Shown here: positions 27,466 through 40,607 of the stretch, one piece after another
How the letters are laid out: each line of letters starts with the position of its first letter
How positions within the stretch are numbered: position 1 is the first letter of the stretch
Assembly (NCBI GenBank): GCA_014549065.1
Contig: JACDOX010000015.1
Coordinates: forward strand, 2,706,594-2,770,593
Origin: Cardinalis cardinalis
Taxonomy: Eukaryota > Chordata > Aves > Passeriformes > Cardinalidae
DNA: 64,000 bases
Direction of reading: 5' to 3'
The notes under the pieces: generated by a model
The model's input: only the letters and a program-made list of their open reading frames with translations
Databases searched by the model: none
What the model was told of the DNA's origin: nothing
Program-made: the position numbers and the translations under genes

Positions 27466-28670
27466 GTTCCTCTGCTTTGACTTCAACATGGTGTCCAGCT
27501 TCTGACAGAAGTAGATTTAGTTGCCTGTCAGAAGGCTCCAAATTACGGAATAGTTCTGTTGATCCCAAACCCTCTCATTAGTTGGGATATGATTTGGTAG
27601 GAGTGGCCAATGGCCTTTTGTCTCTAAATCTTATGGTGCATTTGTCAGATCTGCCTCCTGAAGCCTTTAAACATAGTTTTTTATTCATTTTTATAGTAGG
27701 CTGCAGGCAACTGGTGAATCAAAAGTGAACTAAGTAAAACCAACCTTTTTATAGTACAATAGATAAGGGATCAACTAAGATGTATTTATCTGTCATGTTT
27801 AGCAGAAATCACCGTGATAGAAAAAAAGGANGTGGGAAAGTCACTGTAAGTATGATTTGCAATGCAAGTAACTTGGTAAAAGATGATTATTTCTAAGTGA
27901 CCTTATATTACTTTTGAGTATGCTTCCATATAGATGAGACACTGAAGACTCTAATGGGTCAGAGACATTGCCCAGTATCTGCACACATTGGATTGTTTCT
28001 TTAAACATATATTATGTTCTGTTTAAAAAGGAAGGGAATCGGCCAAGCACTGAAACTTCCCCTCGTGATGCGCAGAAACAGCGAATACTGGATGATCTCT
28101 GAATGAAAGAAAAATACCTGAAATCTCTCAAACTGAACTCTAAAAATTATATATCCCTTTTGAAAATTCAGTTCTAAAATAAACAAATAATTAAATCTAT
28201 CAGCTGATACTGTTAAGAACAGCACTCTGTCTTTCTCTCTTGGTTTTCATTTCACCCTCCCCAGCTGCTGCACAGACAATTTGAGTATAACAACATAGCA
28301 GTTCTGNGCTCAGGAAGTGATGTGGAAGTGTGAGTGCCTGTGAGCCCCTGCACAAAAAGCAGAGGAAACACAACACGTGCAGCTCCCCTGGTACCTGATG
28401 GAATTCTACACCTCATGCTCTCTTGTGACTAAGCACACAGCAAAAAAATTTTATGAGGATCCTCTGAGAATCATTTCATTTTCATTTCCTGAAGTAGGAA
28501 GATGTCAGCATACTTGAACTTCTTCATTCAGGTGTCCAAGTGAATCATATTTAAATCAGAAAAAGTGGAAATAAAAGAAAGCCAGCCTAATACACTCTCA
28601 AATTATATTTAGCTGATCTTACCCTTTTTGGAAGGATTTGCTGTTTGGAAACACTTAGCCTGGCTGGACT

Positions 28671-28676
28671 GTGTTC
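28671..28676. repeat. Left target-site duplication of the solo LTR
   Basis: The hexamer gtgttc immediately precedes the LTR and is repeated exactly after it. Confidence 0.9.
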
Positions 28677-29037
28677 TGTCACAGACATCTTTTATGAAAA
28701 TCTTTTCTTAAGATTTTTTCCTGCTGAGAAGCTGAGAAGCTACAGCAAGAAAATGTAAACAATAGTTATCTGCTGCTGTGGAATGCATCAGGTGTGTCTG
28801 TGATTGGCCCATCTTAGATGTTTACAATTAATAGCCAATCAAGACAGCTATCTCAGACAGAGTCATTCCATTCTATTCTTAGCTAGCCTTCTGAGAAGAA
28901 ACCTTTCCTTCTATTCTTTTTAGTATAGTCTTAATATAACATATATCATAAAATAATAAATCAAGCCTTCTGAACCTATGTTCAGTCAACATTCCCGTTT
29001 CTTCCCTCACCTGAAAACCCCTGTGACCACTGTCACA
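28677..29037 (+). mobile_element. Solo LTR of an endogenous retrovirus (class II type), 361 bp
   Basis: The element starts TGTCACAG and ends CTGTCACA, keeping the TG...CA ends of retroviral LTRs as an imperfect inverted repeat (7 of 8). It is flanked by identical 6-bp target-site duplications, gtgttc at 28671-28676 and 29038-29043. Inside are CCAAT-type boxes (ATTGG at 28803-28807, CCAAT at 28835-28839) and a polyadenylation signal AATAAA at 28955-28960, which sets the orientation as plus. No primer-binding site, gag, pol or env sequence follows, so this is a solo LTR left by LTR-LTR recombination. A 6-bp duplication is typical of class II (ERVK/alpha-beta) integrases. The sequence resembles a passerine LTR family from memory. 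Confidence 0.93.
28955..28960 (+). terminator. Polyadenylation signal AATAAA inside the solo LTR
   Basis: Canonical AATAAA 78 bp before the LTR end, in the position expected of an R-region polyadenylation signal. Whether it is used is unknown. Confidence 0.6.
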
Positions 29038-29043
29038 GTGTTC
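29038..29043. repeat. Right target-site duplication of the solo LTR
   Basis: The hexamer gtgttc immediately follows the terminal CA of the LTR and matches the left copy without a mismatch. Confidence 0.9.
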
Positions 29044-29250
29044 AACAGCCAGAACATACAGAAAGAGCAATCTATCAGGCATCTCACAAAAATATTCCTC
29101 TGATATGTCCAGCTGTACCTTCCATGCAGAGTGGAATAATGTGGGATAGAAGAAAATTGGCTGTAGATGAGGTCCTCTGGCACTAACTCTCTGTCACATG
29201 GGTGTGTGAACCTACGGCTTACCTGAGTAAAGTGAGTGGCATCGAGAAAG

Positions 29251-29270
29251 TCCCACTAAGCTTAGTGGGA
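29251..29270. repeat. Perfect 20-bp palindrome
   Basis: TCCCACTAAGCTTAGTGGGA is identical to its own reverse complement with no spacer, centred on a HindIII-type AAGCTT. The flanking bases do not extend the symmetry. It lies about 210 bp beyond the solo LTR and has no other associated feature. Confidence 0.95.
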
Positions 29271-29677
29271 AAATTAGCACAAGCAGANCTTGAATCTGTA
29301 GCATTATCTTTTTGCCCAAAGGCCAACACCCTTACCACAGNTGCCCCAGGGCAATAAAAGGAATAAAGACATTAATGCCAGCCTGGTTTTAACCTCTGGG
29401 GAGCAATGCAGATGTCTTGCTCTGCAAAAATATTCTAACTTGCAGCATTTCTCCCTGCTTGGTTTCCACTTCCATCTCTTCAGACTCAACAAAAGAAAAG
29501 CTGCTGGGAAGTATAATGCAGGCAGCAAGCAGTCTATAGGAGTGCTCCCAAGTGGGTTTTCAAAATGGTTCTGTAATTCTGTTTCCCTCCATCACTGAGG
29601 ATGCACAGTTTGCTATTGCCATAGAGCCATCAACTATATACAGTATGTTCTGAAGCAAGTTCTAAAGTTTTTACATT

Positions 29678-29756
29678 GGGCTTTTCATTTTCTAAATGAC
29701 AAATTTTTTCATTTTCTAAATGGGCTTTTCTTTTTCTAAAAGGTAAACTTTTCTAA
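29678..29756 (+). repeat. Diverged tandem repeat, unit about 22 bp
   Basis: Three adjacent, imperfect copies of a unit containing 'ttttcattttctaaatg' run from 29678 to about 29743, with a partial fourth to 29756. Confidence 0.8.
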
Positions 29757-29759
29757 TGG

Positions 29760-32700
29760 TGTTCTGTTTGTTCAGGTGGCCAATCCAGAAAAATCAGAGT
29801 ATATTACTGTTAGTTTGGATTGCTCACTGATATTCTAGATTTACANGAATCTAAACTGCTGCTTGGTTGGTGTTTAGATGATATCATAGATCAGCTTCTG
29901 TAAAGGGTCAATAGAACCTTTAAAAAGCCTTAAACACCTTTATGTAAGAATTATTAACATCTTCACTCTACCATGCTTCTACTTCTCATCCTTAAAAATA
30001 AACAAAAAACAAACAAGTAGGGAAATGAGACCACACTGCAGCATGTTCAAATATAAATGTGAACATATATAAAACTATTTCAAGACTGAGACTAGTAAGC
30101 AACATCAGTAATATTCTTGTCTTCCTGATGGCAGCAGGAGTTATATCACTTCCTTTATCTTAAGCATAAGATTTCATCATTTCAAGCATCAGGTGTCTGA
30201 TTCCCATCAGTTNACCCTGAACCTTTTCTCACTTGAATGATCACTTATTCTCTTCTTTTTTCAGGAATTTTTTTATTTCTCTACTAAACATGCTGTAGCA
30301 TGATTAATTGAAAATACCTTCAGCAATGAGATTCTGGAAAATGCTATTACTATTTAATTGTACTTTTCACATTGAATTTTGTGACATTAGCACCCAAAAA
30401 CTTGATGATGCCGTTCTCAGCTTCATTTGATGCTTCTTCCACAGCTTAGATGTTGCTGATAGTGTGCTTTTCTTGTTTTTTAGTACAACAGAAACCTAGA
30501 AGACTGCTCCTGCCACTTACAAAATGAGTTGTGCCAAAGATGCTTGCACATGTGGAGATCTTTTGATTTGAAAAATCAATAAAAGAAACATGCAGCTGTG
30601 ATTGCCCTTTATTTTGAATGTAATAATTTTAACTTAAGCCAGGGTAATTGCTACTTAATAGATTTAAACCATTAGTTTCACTTCCATGCTATGACCACAG
30701 TAACAGTAGCTTCCCACTTTATGGCTTGCTTGCTTTTTTTACTTCTGTGCAATTGCAAAAACTGCCAAATATATTTGGATTTTCTCTTTCTTTATTGGTT
30801 CTGAAGGAAACTCATTGCATTTTATTTTTCTGAGGTCTCAAATGTTAACTTTGAATTTCTTTATTCCACTACTAAATTAGGTTTTACCACTAATTCAATA
30901 ATGTTGCTTGGCACTTCAGATATTAAGACCCTGTAATCTTGGAGCTCAGGCAAAAGATCAAAAGCAATTGGATTATTCCAGCTGAACACTTCACCACTCA
31001 CTGCCTTACCTGATCTTTGCTTCCTATGAGAAGGAAGAATACATCTTAAATCTCATTAGCAGCAATTCTGGATGCTTGTTTTTGCAGCTCTATTTCTTAA
31101 AAGCAAAAACATAGATTCTGGCAAAACACAAAATATGAAGATAGACTATAAAGAGAATGCTGCAATGACAAAAACAAGTCCAACTCTTAAGCAGTATAAA
31201 TATAGTGGATATGTCTACAGAGAGCACTCACCTCTTTCCAGGAGACACAAAGTTCCTAAAGCAAAGGAATCACCCTTCCACATGATCCATATTCTGCTTC
31301 TTTGTCATCATAGTTTTTGAGTGCATTCACAGTCTAGTTTCAGAAAAAAAGCCCACATTTTGGTGTACCAGCTCTGAGCACAATGTAGATGCTAATGTAC
31401 ATACAAACATCATGGAATATTCACAGCACACTGTCACAGCACACTCCTGATGGGACCAGGGTGTTTTGGAGATAGCTCCATGGGTAAGTGTCTCTTCTAG
31501 CACTTATTTTATTTAGAACCCATCAGAACATTTCTGGATGTAGAGAGGCAAAACACTCTAAATACTATCTCCACAGATACCACTTAAAAATTTCCTTGAA
31601 CATATTCCATCAACAGGGACTGTCTGTACTTTGAACTATATGAAGCAGCTGGTTTATGTCTACATGAAGCAACAGCGATGTGAGTGAGTGGCAGTCAGTG
31701 GATTCCTGTCAGTGAGAGGTTTGCTTGATGCCACCTTCTCTCCCTTTAGCATGGACATGAAAGTTAATGAAATTCATTAGCTTTACATGTTCTCAATCCA
31801 TGATTTAAGCCATGGACAGAAACCCAAGTTAGAGTGTGAGGGTGTGATGCAGCTGTTCACCACACAGAGTGGCAGAGCTTGACAAAGCAAAAGCCCAGCT
31901 TCCAAATCTGAGTTTATTAAAAAAAAATGCATTGGATTGAATGGACCTACTGAAAAGCTGAGTCAAAACTTCCAGATCAGGCTCCAGATAATTAATTTCC
32001 AGTAATTTGCCTTGACAGGCACTGCTGATTTCCAGCCAAGTACATGAATAGCAGCAATTCTTTGGCAGCGGGAGCAGAGAAGGGGAGTGTGTTAGGATCC
32101 CTAATTATCTGGAGAAAGTTCTTTTATGCTGTGATTGCAGATTTACATGGTGTTCAGCCAGCACCAAAGCAGAAAGCAGTGGTGCTGCAGTGCACTATTT
32201 AGAGGCGTGTGCTGAGCTGCAGCTCCCCTGCAGCCTCCCCCTGTAACCANAGCATTTGCCACCACCAGTTCAAAGCACTCCCACCTAGACAGGCTGCAAA
32301 ACCAGATACAGCTTGATGGCTGGGTTCTCTTCAGTCTGTTTTGCCACAGAACAAATCTTGATGCTTCACATTCCTGTTGCATCTTAAGGAATGAAAACTT
32401 GCACCTCACAAATGCATACTCAATTTGAGCCAAAATACTTCAGTGATAATATTGGCACATTCACTTGGGCCANTGATGAGGAAGAGAATTCAGTTAATGA
32501 GAATTCAAGGCTTACCATGGAGGCTAACTGCTCCAAACAGAGGAATTTCATTGACAGCATCACTTTAAACATCACATTACACAATTACTTCATTGAACTT
32601 ATACACTGATGAGTGGAAAATATGACAGATCTGCTTTCTGCCCTCAACATACTAAAGCTCATGAAAAGTCAGTGGAGAACTGTCTTTGTTTCTGCATGAG

Positions 32701-34850
32701 AAAAGTCAGCAGCAGGGATATATAAACTGTAAAATGCTGGCATGGCATTATTTGACTTCACTCACCTTGAAATCTGTTTTTGAAAGATACAGTATTTTCC
32801 ATCCAAACCCCCGATTTTAAAGAAAGTTGAGGGTTTTTCTCTATTTATTTCCCATTTTCTTCCATATGTACATGNATGTTGAGTCCAGGCATAGTTCCTT
32901 TCTCCAGCACATGTAAAAAATTAAAAGAAGGTAGAAATACTTGCATCTATTGTTATTGATATGACAAACAAACAATACCTGATAGGAGTTTGGGGCAAAA
33001 TTCCACTCACAGTTTCACCCAAGTTATTTTTATCTTTGGAGAAGTTATGGCAGTGTAACTCGAACTTTGGGCACAAGTTAACAGTGAAATTCTATCAAGG
33101 GGAATCCTTTTCTCAGCTTTCAGGACCTCCTTATGATTTCATAATACAGTACTTATACGAATAACACAGAAACTATCTGCAATGGTGGAAGGCACAGCAG
33201 AGTTTTTATGAGGGTTTTTTGTCATTATGCTATGGTTAACAGAATCTATGCAAGGTTTGGAACTCCTCATCGTCATTTTCTTTATTCTTCAGAATCTAGT
33301 GCCAGAAAACACAAGGAACTCTGCTCTGTCCAGAGAAAAATTTATTCTGGAACTCCTATCTAAGACAGATTTTGTGCCTCCACAATATTTCTACCTTCCC
33401 TTACATATAAGTTATTTCCATTAAGTCACATGTTTTGAGGTCTACTTCACATGTGTTTCTAAGGAGCAGGCCGTCATGGAGTGGCTGTTTCGTGTAATGA
33501 CAAGTAACAGCACAGAGCAGAGCAGTGGTTGCCAGCAGGAAATGCAAGTTGACAGGCTTTACAAATGGCAGCACTTAAAAGAGATGGGCAGATAGCTTTG
33601 CATTTGCATTCCCTGTGCCAAAAAAGGGGAAGCAAAATGTTTCCTGAGAAAGGGTATGAAATGCAGATTCTTTCCTCTTGCTAGGCAGGTGTAGTGCCAT
33701 CAGCCTCAGTCCTGTCAGCACTGACCATACAGAAAGAATCTCTCTTGGCACCTCCTGGAGTCATGGTTAGCTGTGCTAGGAGTCATGGGGAACATCTGGC
33801 TTGCCACTGTAGAAATGCAAGAAAAGTTGAAGGACCATACTGAAGTCTCAAGGTGGCACCCAAAGGCAGCCAGCATCCATCTCATCAATTTCATATATCC
33901 TAAGCTAACAAGTAAGGGGCAAGGACATGGGTTCTGGAGAACACAGAGCTTTTACAGACATACAGTGAAAATACNATGTACAAGTGAAAAATGGAAGGGC
34001 AAAGGACAACATGGATTTCTGGCATGTAAAATTTTTCTTTCAACTCTAAGTGGATCTATATTCTTTGAGAGGCTTGTGTGGGGTTTGGAACCAAATAGAT
34101 AAACATAAAGTAAGTGAGCATTTGCAGAACCGAAAGGTATGTCAAAGAAATTGCTTTCAGAAAAATATGTAGATCAGAAACCCATCAGCAGCCTTCCTGC
34201 ATTAGAGATCCAGAGGCCACTTAGCAGCTGCCAACAAAATGGTTGGTGGGAGCTTGCCAAAGAGAGCCACATGCTGTTGCTGGGAAAAATCTTTCACAAN
34301 TGAGCTTGGCATATATGCCTGGGACTGCCAGGGAGCAGGAGAGACCGGCTAAACTGCACACTTTCCATTGACCACAATTAGTATGAATATACTTAAAATC
34401 AGGAATGCAAGTGCAAGCTACCAGCAGCCCTGCACTCCATCAGTACGCACCTCTGCAGTTTGAGCACTGTCCAGGTAACACCCAAGGAAGTGAACTGATA
34501 GATGGACAGCAAAGGAGAGCTCAAGCCAACAGGCTCAGTGACACAACAGTGCCAGATCCCCATGCTCCCTCTTTTGAGAAACATAAGGTCTGTGTTTCAG
34601 CTGGGAAGTGGCACACAGGAATAAGAACATGCAATTGTTGCTGTGTGAGAGCNGAGCTTCTTCACTGCCAGTATCAAAAGAGGATGNTNGCTGATAACTC
34701 AGCCTTGGAGCCTTTGGTCATCATGAGTTTCAGAGAAGGGCATATGTCAGCCACCACCCAGCCTCATCCTTAGGGAAGGAGCAGCCAGGGAACAGATGTC
34801 AACAGTTCCAGCTGTTGTATGCATGAACTATCCAATAGTTTGAAATCACA
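29760..34850. other. Unique A+T-rich DNA, no gene seen
   Basis: No exon, RNA gene or named repeat is supportable. All stop-free frames are short and carry no domain. Confidence 0.5.
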
Positions 34851-34851
34851 C

Positions 34852-34963
34852 ATTTTTAAATGTGTAATACCAAGAATGTTTTACATTCTTCAAATTTGTA
34901 ATTTATGTTCTTCAAATGTGAAATACCATTTTTAAATGTGAAATACCAAGAATGTTTTACATC
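34852..34963 (+). repeat. Local duplication, 35-36-bp unit spaced 76 bp
   Basis: The block at 34852-34886 (starting 'atttttaaatgtg' and ending 'aagaatgttttacat') recurs at 34928-34963 with one substitution (t/a) in the shared part. The interval between contains a third, partial 'ttcaaatgtgaaatacc' piece, so the array probably arose by stepwise duplication. Confidence 0.9.
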
Positions 34964-37900
34964 CCTCAGGTTTATTCTTTTGGTACTACATGGAAGAACT
35001 CTCTCCACAACTGACACAGGTAATATTNCTGTCTCAGCTGCTGTGTTCAAACTCTATAACATTAGTGGAATAAACATAGACAAAATACTCTTCAAATAAA
35101 CAACACAATAGCTTCAGTTATAATGAAGACTTGTAGCATTATTCCCTGAATACACAGAATTCTTGAGAATCACATGATACAGATTTTGCTCCAGACCTAA
35201 AATCTTTGAAGCACACATAGTGAATCATGGGTTATTTACACAGAACAGAAGATTGTAGATTAGATCATTAGGGGGAAAAAACAAAACAAAGACCACATAT
35301 ATGAGGTGTATATACAATATTTTCAAATTAATTTAATGGGAAAAATCTGTCTCTGTCTCACAAGCAAAAAAAAATTGAAAATGTAACAGGATANTACATT
35401 TCTTACACTTGTCATGATAATTTACACTCTGACAGAGTAGGATATGGTAATTTCTCTGTATAGAGAGAACAACTTCCAGTGTTTCTAACAGGAAACAGTC
35501 ATTTCAGGTTACCATCTCAANAACATTAATCTCCAAAATCTTTCTCCAAAACAATTATTTATGCATGACACTCAATCAGTGGTATCCATTTTTTCTTGCA
35601 GAATGTTCCAGACATGACTTTCAGGTCCCAGTTCTTCCTGTTTGAAAAAGTTGAAGTCTCTTTTACCTTTTGAAAAGAAATTGCTTCAGCATAGTAGGCT
35701 CTGGAAATCATCTCAAAAGAGCCTTGAATGTACTTTACTGGTTCCTTTGACTGTACTCACAAGGAGTGCCAAGTCCTCACTCAGAAATTACTAAAGAACA
35801 TACTCAAAGAAGGCTATAAGAAACCATTCCAGGAATCATACATTTCCAAGTACATTATAATACTTCCAAATAACAGAATTATTGTCATTCAGCTTCACTC
35901 ATATTTTCACTTAAAGACCAGCCTAACAATCAAGATTCAGGGAGTCCNTCACCTTAAAATTGATGTCTTTAGAAACTACATTAATTTCATCTGATTTCTA
36001 TTACTAGTTATTTTAAATGATTGCCATGAAATGAGGTGCCACATGGATACCAGAGGATGCTTTAGTACAATTACATACTTAATAATCCACATGTTTTACT
36101 AAGCTTGCTGAAAGTTGGAAAGTAGATACGAAAATGAGGCCATATTTTTCCTTTCAAAGTTTCCAGGGTCTTTCTTTTTATAAGTGAGCAGATATTACTA
36201 CTGAAGTATTTCTGCTGTAATATTTGACAAAAAAGAGGGCAGATATTAAAAAAAAAAAAAAAGGCCAGTCACAGTTCAACAGGCAATAACATCTAGTTAT
36301 CAGTGTGCTGAAGGAACCACTCACACTGATGGTCCTGCTCTGAATTAAAATAACCAGATCTGTGAAATGCAATTTGCGTTCTGTTAAGCACACTGTTCTG
36401 TTCTCGTCTGGAGCTTTCTAGGCTGGCTTAATTGCCTGGCTGAGGAATTCAGTGTGATGTTTCCCAGACCCTTGCTAAGGGACTTTCTACCCCATAAGCA
36501 CTTCTATGGCTGAATTGCGAAAATTGAGCTGAGACCCTTCTAAGCCAAGCATTTACATACCTGCCATGGTGTTACCAATACTGGTAGGACTTAACTTTTT
36601 GTTTATGCTGCACCTTTGGTCTAAGATAAGAAAAAGATTTGTGTGTAAGAACTTACAGGGAAAAGAAAATCTTTACATCAATGATTACAAATTTTTTAAC
36701 CTTAAAAAGCAAAAAAGTAAGACTGGCAATAACTGCATTTTTCATCTTTAAAGCGCCTCATAGAGCCAACATTTTCAGCTGCTGGAAAAGCAGGTATAGC
36801 AGATAAATAAATAATATCATTGATGTTTAACACACAACATATAAGAGGGAGCTGAAATAAATTTCAGTCACTAGGTTACTTACATACTACACCACAACTA
36901 GAATTCAGAAGTTTCCAAGACCTTATGTAGTACTTGCTGTTTTGTTCTCCTCTGTTTTGGTGTTTACCTGCAGCACAGGTATTTAGAACAGAAGGAAATC
37001 ATAATAGACTTAAGCTCTGATACATTTTGTTTCTAGACCAAGCAATGAATCCTACTTGTCACAACCAAAAAGAGAAGAAACAATGGTGGGTGAANCACCA
37101 ACTTATTAGGTGATGGTTAGGAGCAATTCTTCATACAACCTCTTAAGTTTCATCAAGACCTGGCAAAACAACATTAATCCATTAAGTTATTAAGCAGAAG
37201 TAATAGGAATAATAGGGAGGAAGTGAGATTCAAAACAAGATAGACTTAAGTATGGTAAGAGGTGTACCTACCTGATGAAAACCAACTAACAACATTATTT
37301 ACAAATTGCAAGATTAATATTATAAAAGTATGTAAACCCTTCAGAGGAACTCAGCAATTAAGTCACCTACATGCAAAGGAAATTCAAACAGAATTTTTGT
37401 CATTTACCAAGTGTATTACGCAAATTGCTAAGCACAACATAGGCATAATGAAATGACAACTCTTAAATTGATCTGCCTGCAGGCTACTGCAAATGGGTCA
37501 GTGCCACCCTTTTCTGCAGGTCCTATTGCAGTCCTGGCCCATACTTTGTTTCAGCCCTAGCAATTATTCGATTTCAATGCACATCAGATCGTATCAGTAA
37601 TCTAATTTAAATCACTTCTTAATTTTCAGTTAAATTTCTTCTGGACAAGATTCCAGCTTTTCCCACGGTCTCCTGAGAGCTGGAACTGGTGTAATGCCAG
37701 AGACAGAAGCACATGGCAAGGGCAAAGCTGGGCATGGTTGTTGTTGGCAGCATGGCCTTGCATCCGCCCAAGCTCTTTATGAAACCCTGTGAGTGTGTGA
37801 AAGCNAGGTGGCTACCATAGAAGGCCAGACAGATGTGAAGGCAAGAAGATCAATTAAAAATCAGTTTTAATTGTTCTTAATGGGTTCTGAGTAAACACGT

Positions 37901-38365
37901 TTTATGCCACTGAAATATTAATAAGTGCTTACCTATTACTATATTACAGTAGTTTTGAAACCGAGTAAAGTGTTTAAACATTCNGTTGATTTACACAAGA
38001 GCAGGGTCCTTGGAGTCCTGCTGATGTCCTTAAAGAGCCACCTCCCCACTCTACCTGCCCTGCTTTTCATTTCTTCACAGAGTCTTGCAAAATCATTAAT
38101 AAAGTACTACATATTTACAGGGAAACAGGAATTAGTTCCTAATGAGACATTCACAATAATAGGCAGCCATCTTCTGCTGAAAATGGCTATCATACTGGAG
38201 ACAAAGCTATTGAAGTTTGGAACAGCTGGTTTTAAGGATATTGGATTTTCATAAGTTACAGGAGTTATTTAATACATATCAGTTGCAAATAAAGTAAGTT
38301 GTGAACCACTAGTAGAAGATAATTTAATGTGTGCCAACAGTAAAGAAATAACATAAAAAGGCATA
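34964..38365. other. Unique A+T-rich DNA, no gene seen
   Basis: Only low-complexity features stand out, chiefly a 15-bp poly(A) at 36248-36262. No coding frame above 110 codons and no recognised repeat. Confidence 0.5.
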
Positions 38366-38413
38366 AGCACTCTTTCAAAGGGAAGTTTTAGCACTCTTTC
38401 AAAGGGAAGCTTT
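38366..38413 (+). repeat. Exact 24-bp tandem duplication
   Basis: The unit beginning 'agcactctttcaaaggg' occurs at 38366-38389 and again from 38390, differing only by one base near the end (tttt versus cttt). A recent duplication by slippage or unequal exchange. Confidence 0.9.
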
Positions 38414-39039
38414 TGGTAAATAGCTGGATAAAAAACCCAAAAAATTAAGATTAACTTCATGTACGACTCTGAACAAAAAGGGAAGTAAATCCAGAAGATA
38501 ACCTGCTGCTACAGGAGAGCTCCCTGACTCCGACAATAACCAGATATGAATAAAAAAATATATGCTCAATGGAAGACCTGCCAAAAGCAAACAATATCTG
38601 AGTCATTAGCAACAAATCATCCACTGCAGCTTGCATCACTGAGATCCAGCTAGATGACATTGCAAGCCTTATACTAACCAGTGATTCTCCACCCCACACA
38701 AGCAGAACAAACCATGCCCCAAAAGATAGGTCCCTTATGTATGACTAATTCCACTGGATTCATTTACTAAGCAATAAAAAGAGATTGAATGTAAAGTCAC
38801 ATAACATAAATAATTTAAAGATGAGTCCAGTGATACTTCAATATGGATACTCAGGAAAGATCTGCCATTCTGGGTCAGCTCAACACACACATTATCAAAG
38901 ATGGATTCTAAATTGGAAGTTCTTGCCTCTCCCTCTGATGCCCAGAAGCCAACACAACTCTTGCTTACGAGGCCTAACACATNTTTTTTCAATGCTGCAT
39001 TTCAAACACAGTTTTTATACACCTTTAAAATGTTAAGAT

Positions 39040-39100
39040 CATAGAAACCAAACCACAGAAATGTTGGATTATGAGGGAGAGATCTATTTTAACTCCTAAC
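39040..39100 (-). mobile_element. Possible decayed CR1 3' end
   Basis: The string 'gatcatagaaaccaaaccac', then 'agaaatgttggattatgagg' and 'gatctattttaactcc', loosely follows the reverse complement of a CR1 terminus. Too diverged to be sure. Confidence 0.3.
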
Positions 39101-39134
39101 TATGAAAAAGAAGCGCACCAATGTTTATGTACAT

Positions 39135-39470
39135 ATATGTGCCAATGTGTATAAGTATCTGAAGAGAAGGTGACAAGAGGATGAATCCTGCTTAGCGGTG
39201 CCAAGCAGTAGAAAAGAGGCAATGGGCAGAAACTGATACACAGAAAGTTCCACCTGAACATAGGGAAGAACTTCTTTACTGTGCAGGTGACCGCACCCTG
39301 GAATTGATTGCCAAGAGAATTTTTGGAGTTTCCCACACTGGAGATTTTCCAGAACCATCTGGACACAATTGAGTGCCTTGAGCTTTGGGATTGTCTTCCT
39401 TGTCAAGAAAAGTTGGACCAGGTAACACTCTGGGGTGCCCTTCAACCTGGCCCATTCTGTGATTCTGTTA
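39135..39470 (+). mobile_element. CR1 LINE fragment, plus strand, with intact 3' tail
   Basis: Forward blocks: 'gtataagtatctgaagagaa' near 39148, 'gaggcaatgggcagaaactg' near 39216, 'cacctgaacatagggaagaa' near 39250, 'cttctttactgtgcaggtga' near 39271, 'ccagaaccatctggacacaa' near 39349, and the terminus 'cccattctgtgattctgtta' near 39451. The 8-mer tail is retained. A minus-strand frame of about 180 codons (39125-39664) is mostly the antisense of this repeat and should not be taken as a gene. Confidence 0.93.
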
Positions 39471-40607
39471 GTAAACTCAGAAGAACAGTGTTGCATTCTT
39501 AAAAAATTTAATGATGGAGATTCTGCAGCCAACAAAGCCTCACCTGTCCAGCACTGTGAATCCAGCTTATCTCTTTCCTCACCTATAATACCAAAGTAAA
39601 AAAATCTAGTGGTAGTCAGGTCTTGAAACAGCCAACAAGCCTGATAAAAAAGACTTTCCTTCATCCTTCAAAAGTACAAGAGCCAAAGACACACAGAAGA
39701 AAATGTCACTTGTTGTGATCGTCCAAACCTCCAAGCCTTTAATTCATGAGAAAGCCTTTAGGAAAGGTAGCTCTAGTCAGAATCTCTTATGTGAGATTGT
39801 ATCTCACACAGACAATAACCTGAATCTAAGGCCAGGAGCTGTAAATGACATTTTTGTGCAAAGGTGGTTTTATTTCTTTTTGTAAAGGCANACAATATTC
39901 AGTTCCTATAATTCAAGTAAAATACTGCTCAGACACCTGAGAAAGACTAGCAGTTCAGGTAGTCCTCTAAAGTGAGTGGACTCCTTCTGTCTGAAGACAT
40001 TTAATGATAAATATCAATGAACAGCCATTACTTCCTACACTGTGAGCTCCTTGTCTTTCCAGGTCTCTANATTTAATTATAGGTTTATTTAGAAGCTCCA
40101 GCTGGACAAAATGCCACAGGACATCCTATGAACAGCACAATCTGCCATAAAAACAACTGACTCACCCTCNCTTCACTTCACTGGCCACAATTCGTTTGCT
40201 GCACCAAAGTTCAAAGTCTTCCCCTTTTACCTTGAAAATACTCAACTTTCTGACAACATACAATAGAAGTTATTTCAGTTTTAATATGCACTTTAAATAT
40301 GCACTGAAACAAAAATATAGATTCTTATATTTGAATTTTTTATACTTACATGTTTATANACTCAAAGGGAAATGAGCTTTAACCCACTGTACACAATTCA
40401 ACTACACTGTACACAAAAAGTCACAAAGAGGTTATTTTGCAAAAGAAATGCGACAAAGTAGAGAATTTTTATAGAAAAGCACAGCANGAACACATCCTAG
40501 ATAGGCTAAACATTTGACTCAAAGGGTCCTTCAGAACAGATAGGCAAAAAGGACAGAGAGACACAGCCCTGAAATTATAGAAGAGGAGGGCAAACAATAT
40601 AAGCAAT

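Noticed and set aside
11795..28618. Identical 20-mer at 11795-11814 and 28599-28618
   Set aside because: A+T-rich and without flanking similarity; plausible by chance.
39125..39664. Minus-strand open frame of about 180 codons, the longest in the window
   Set aside because: Most of it is the antisense of a plus-strand CR1 fragment.
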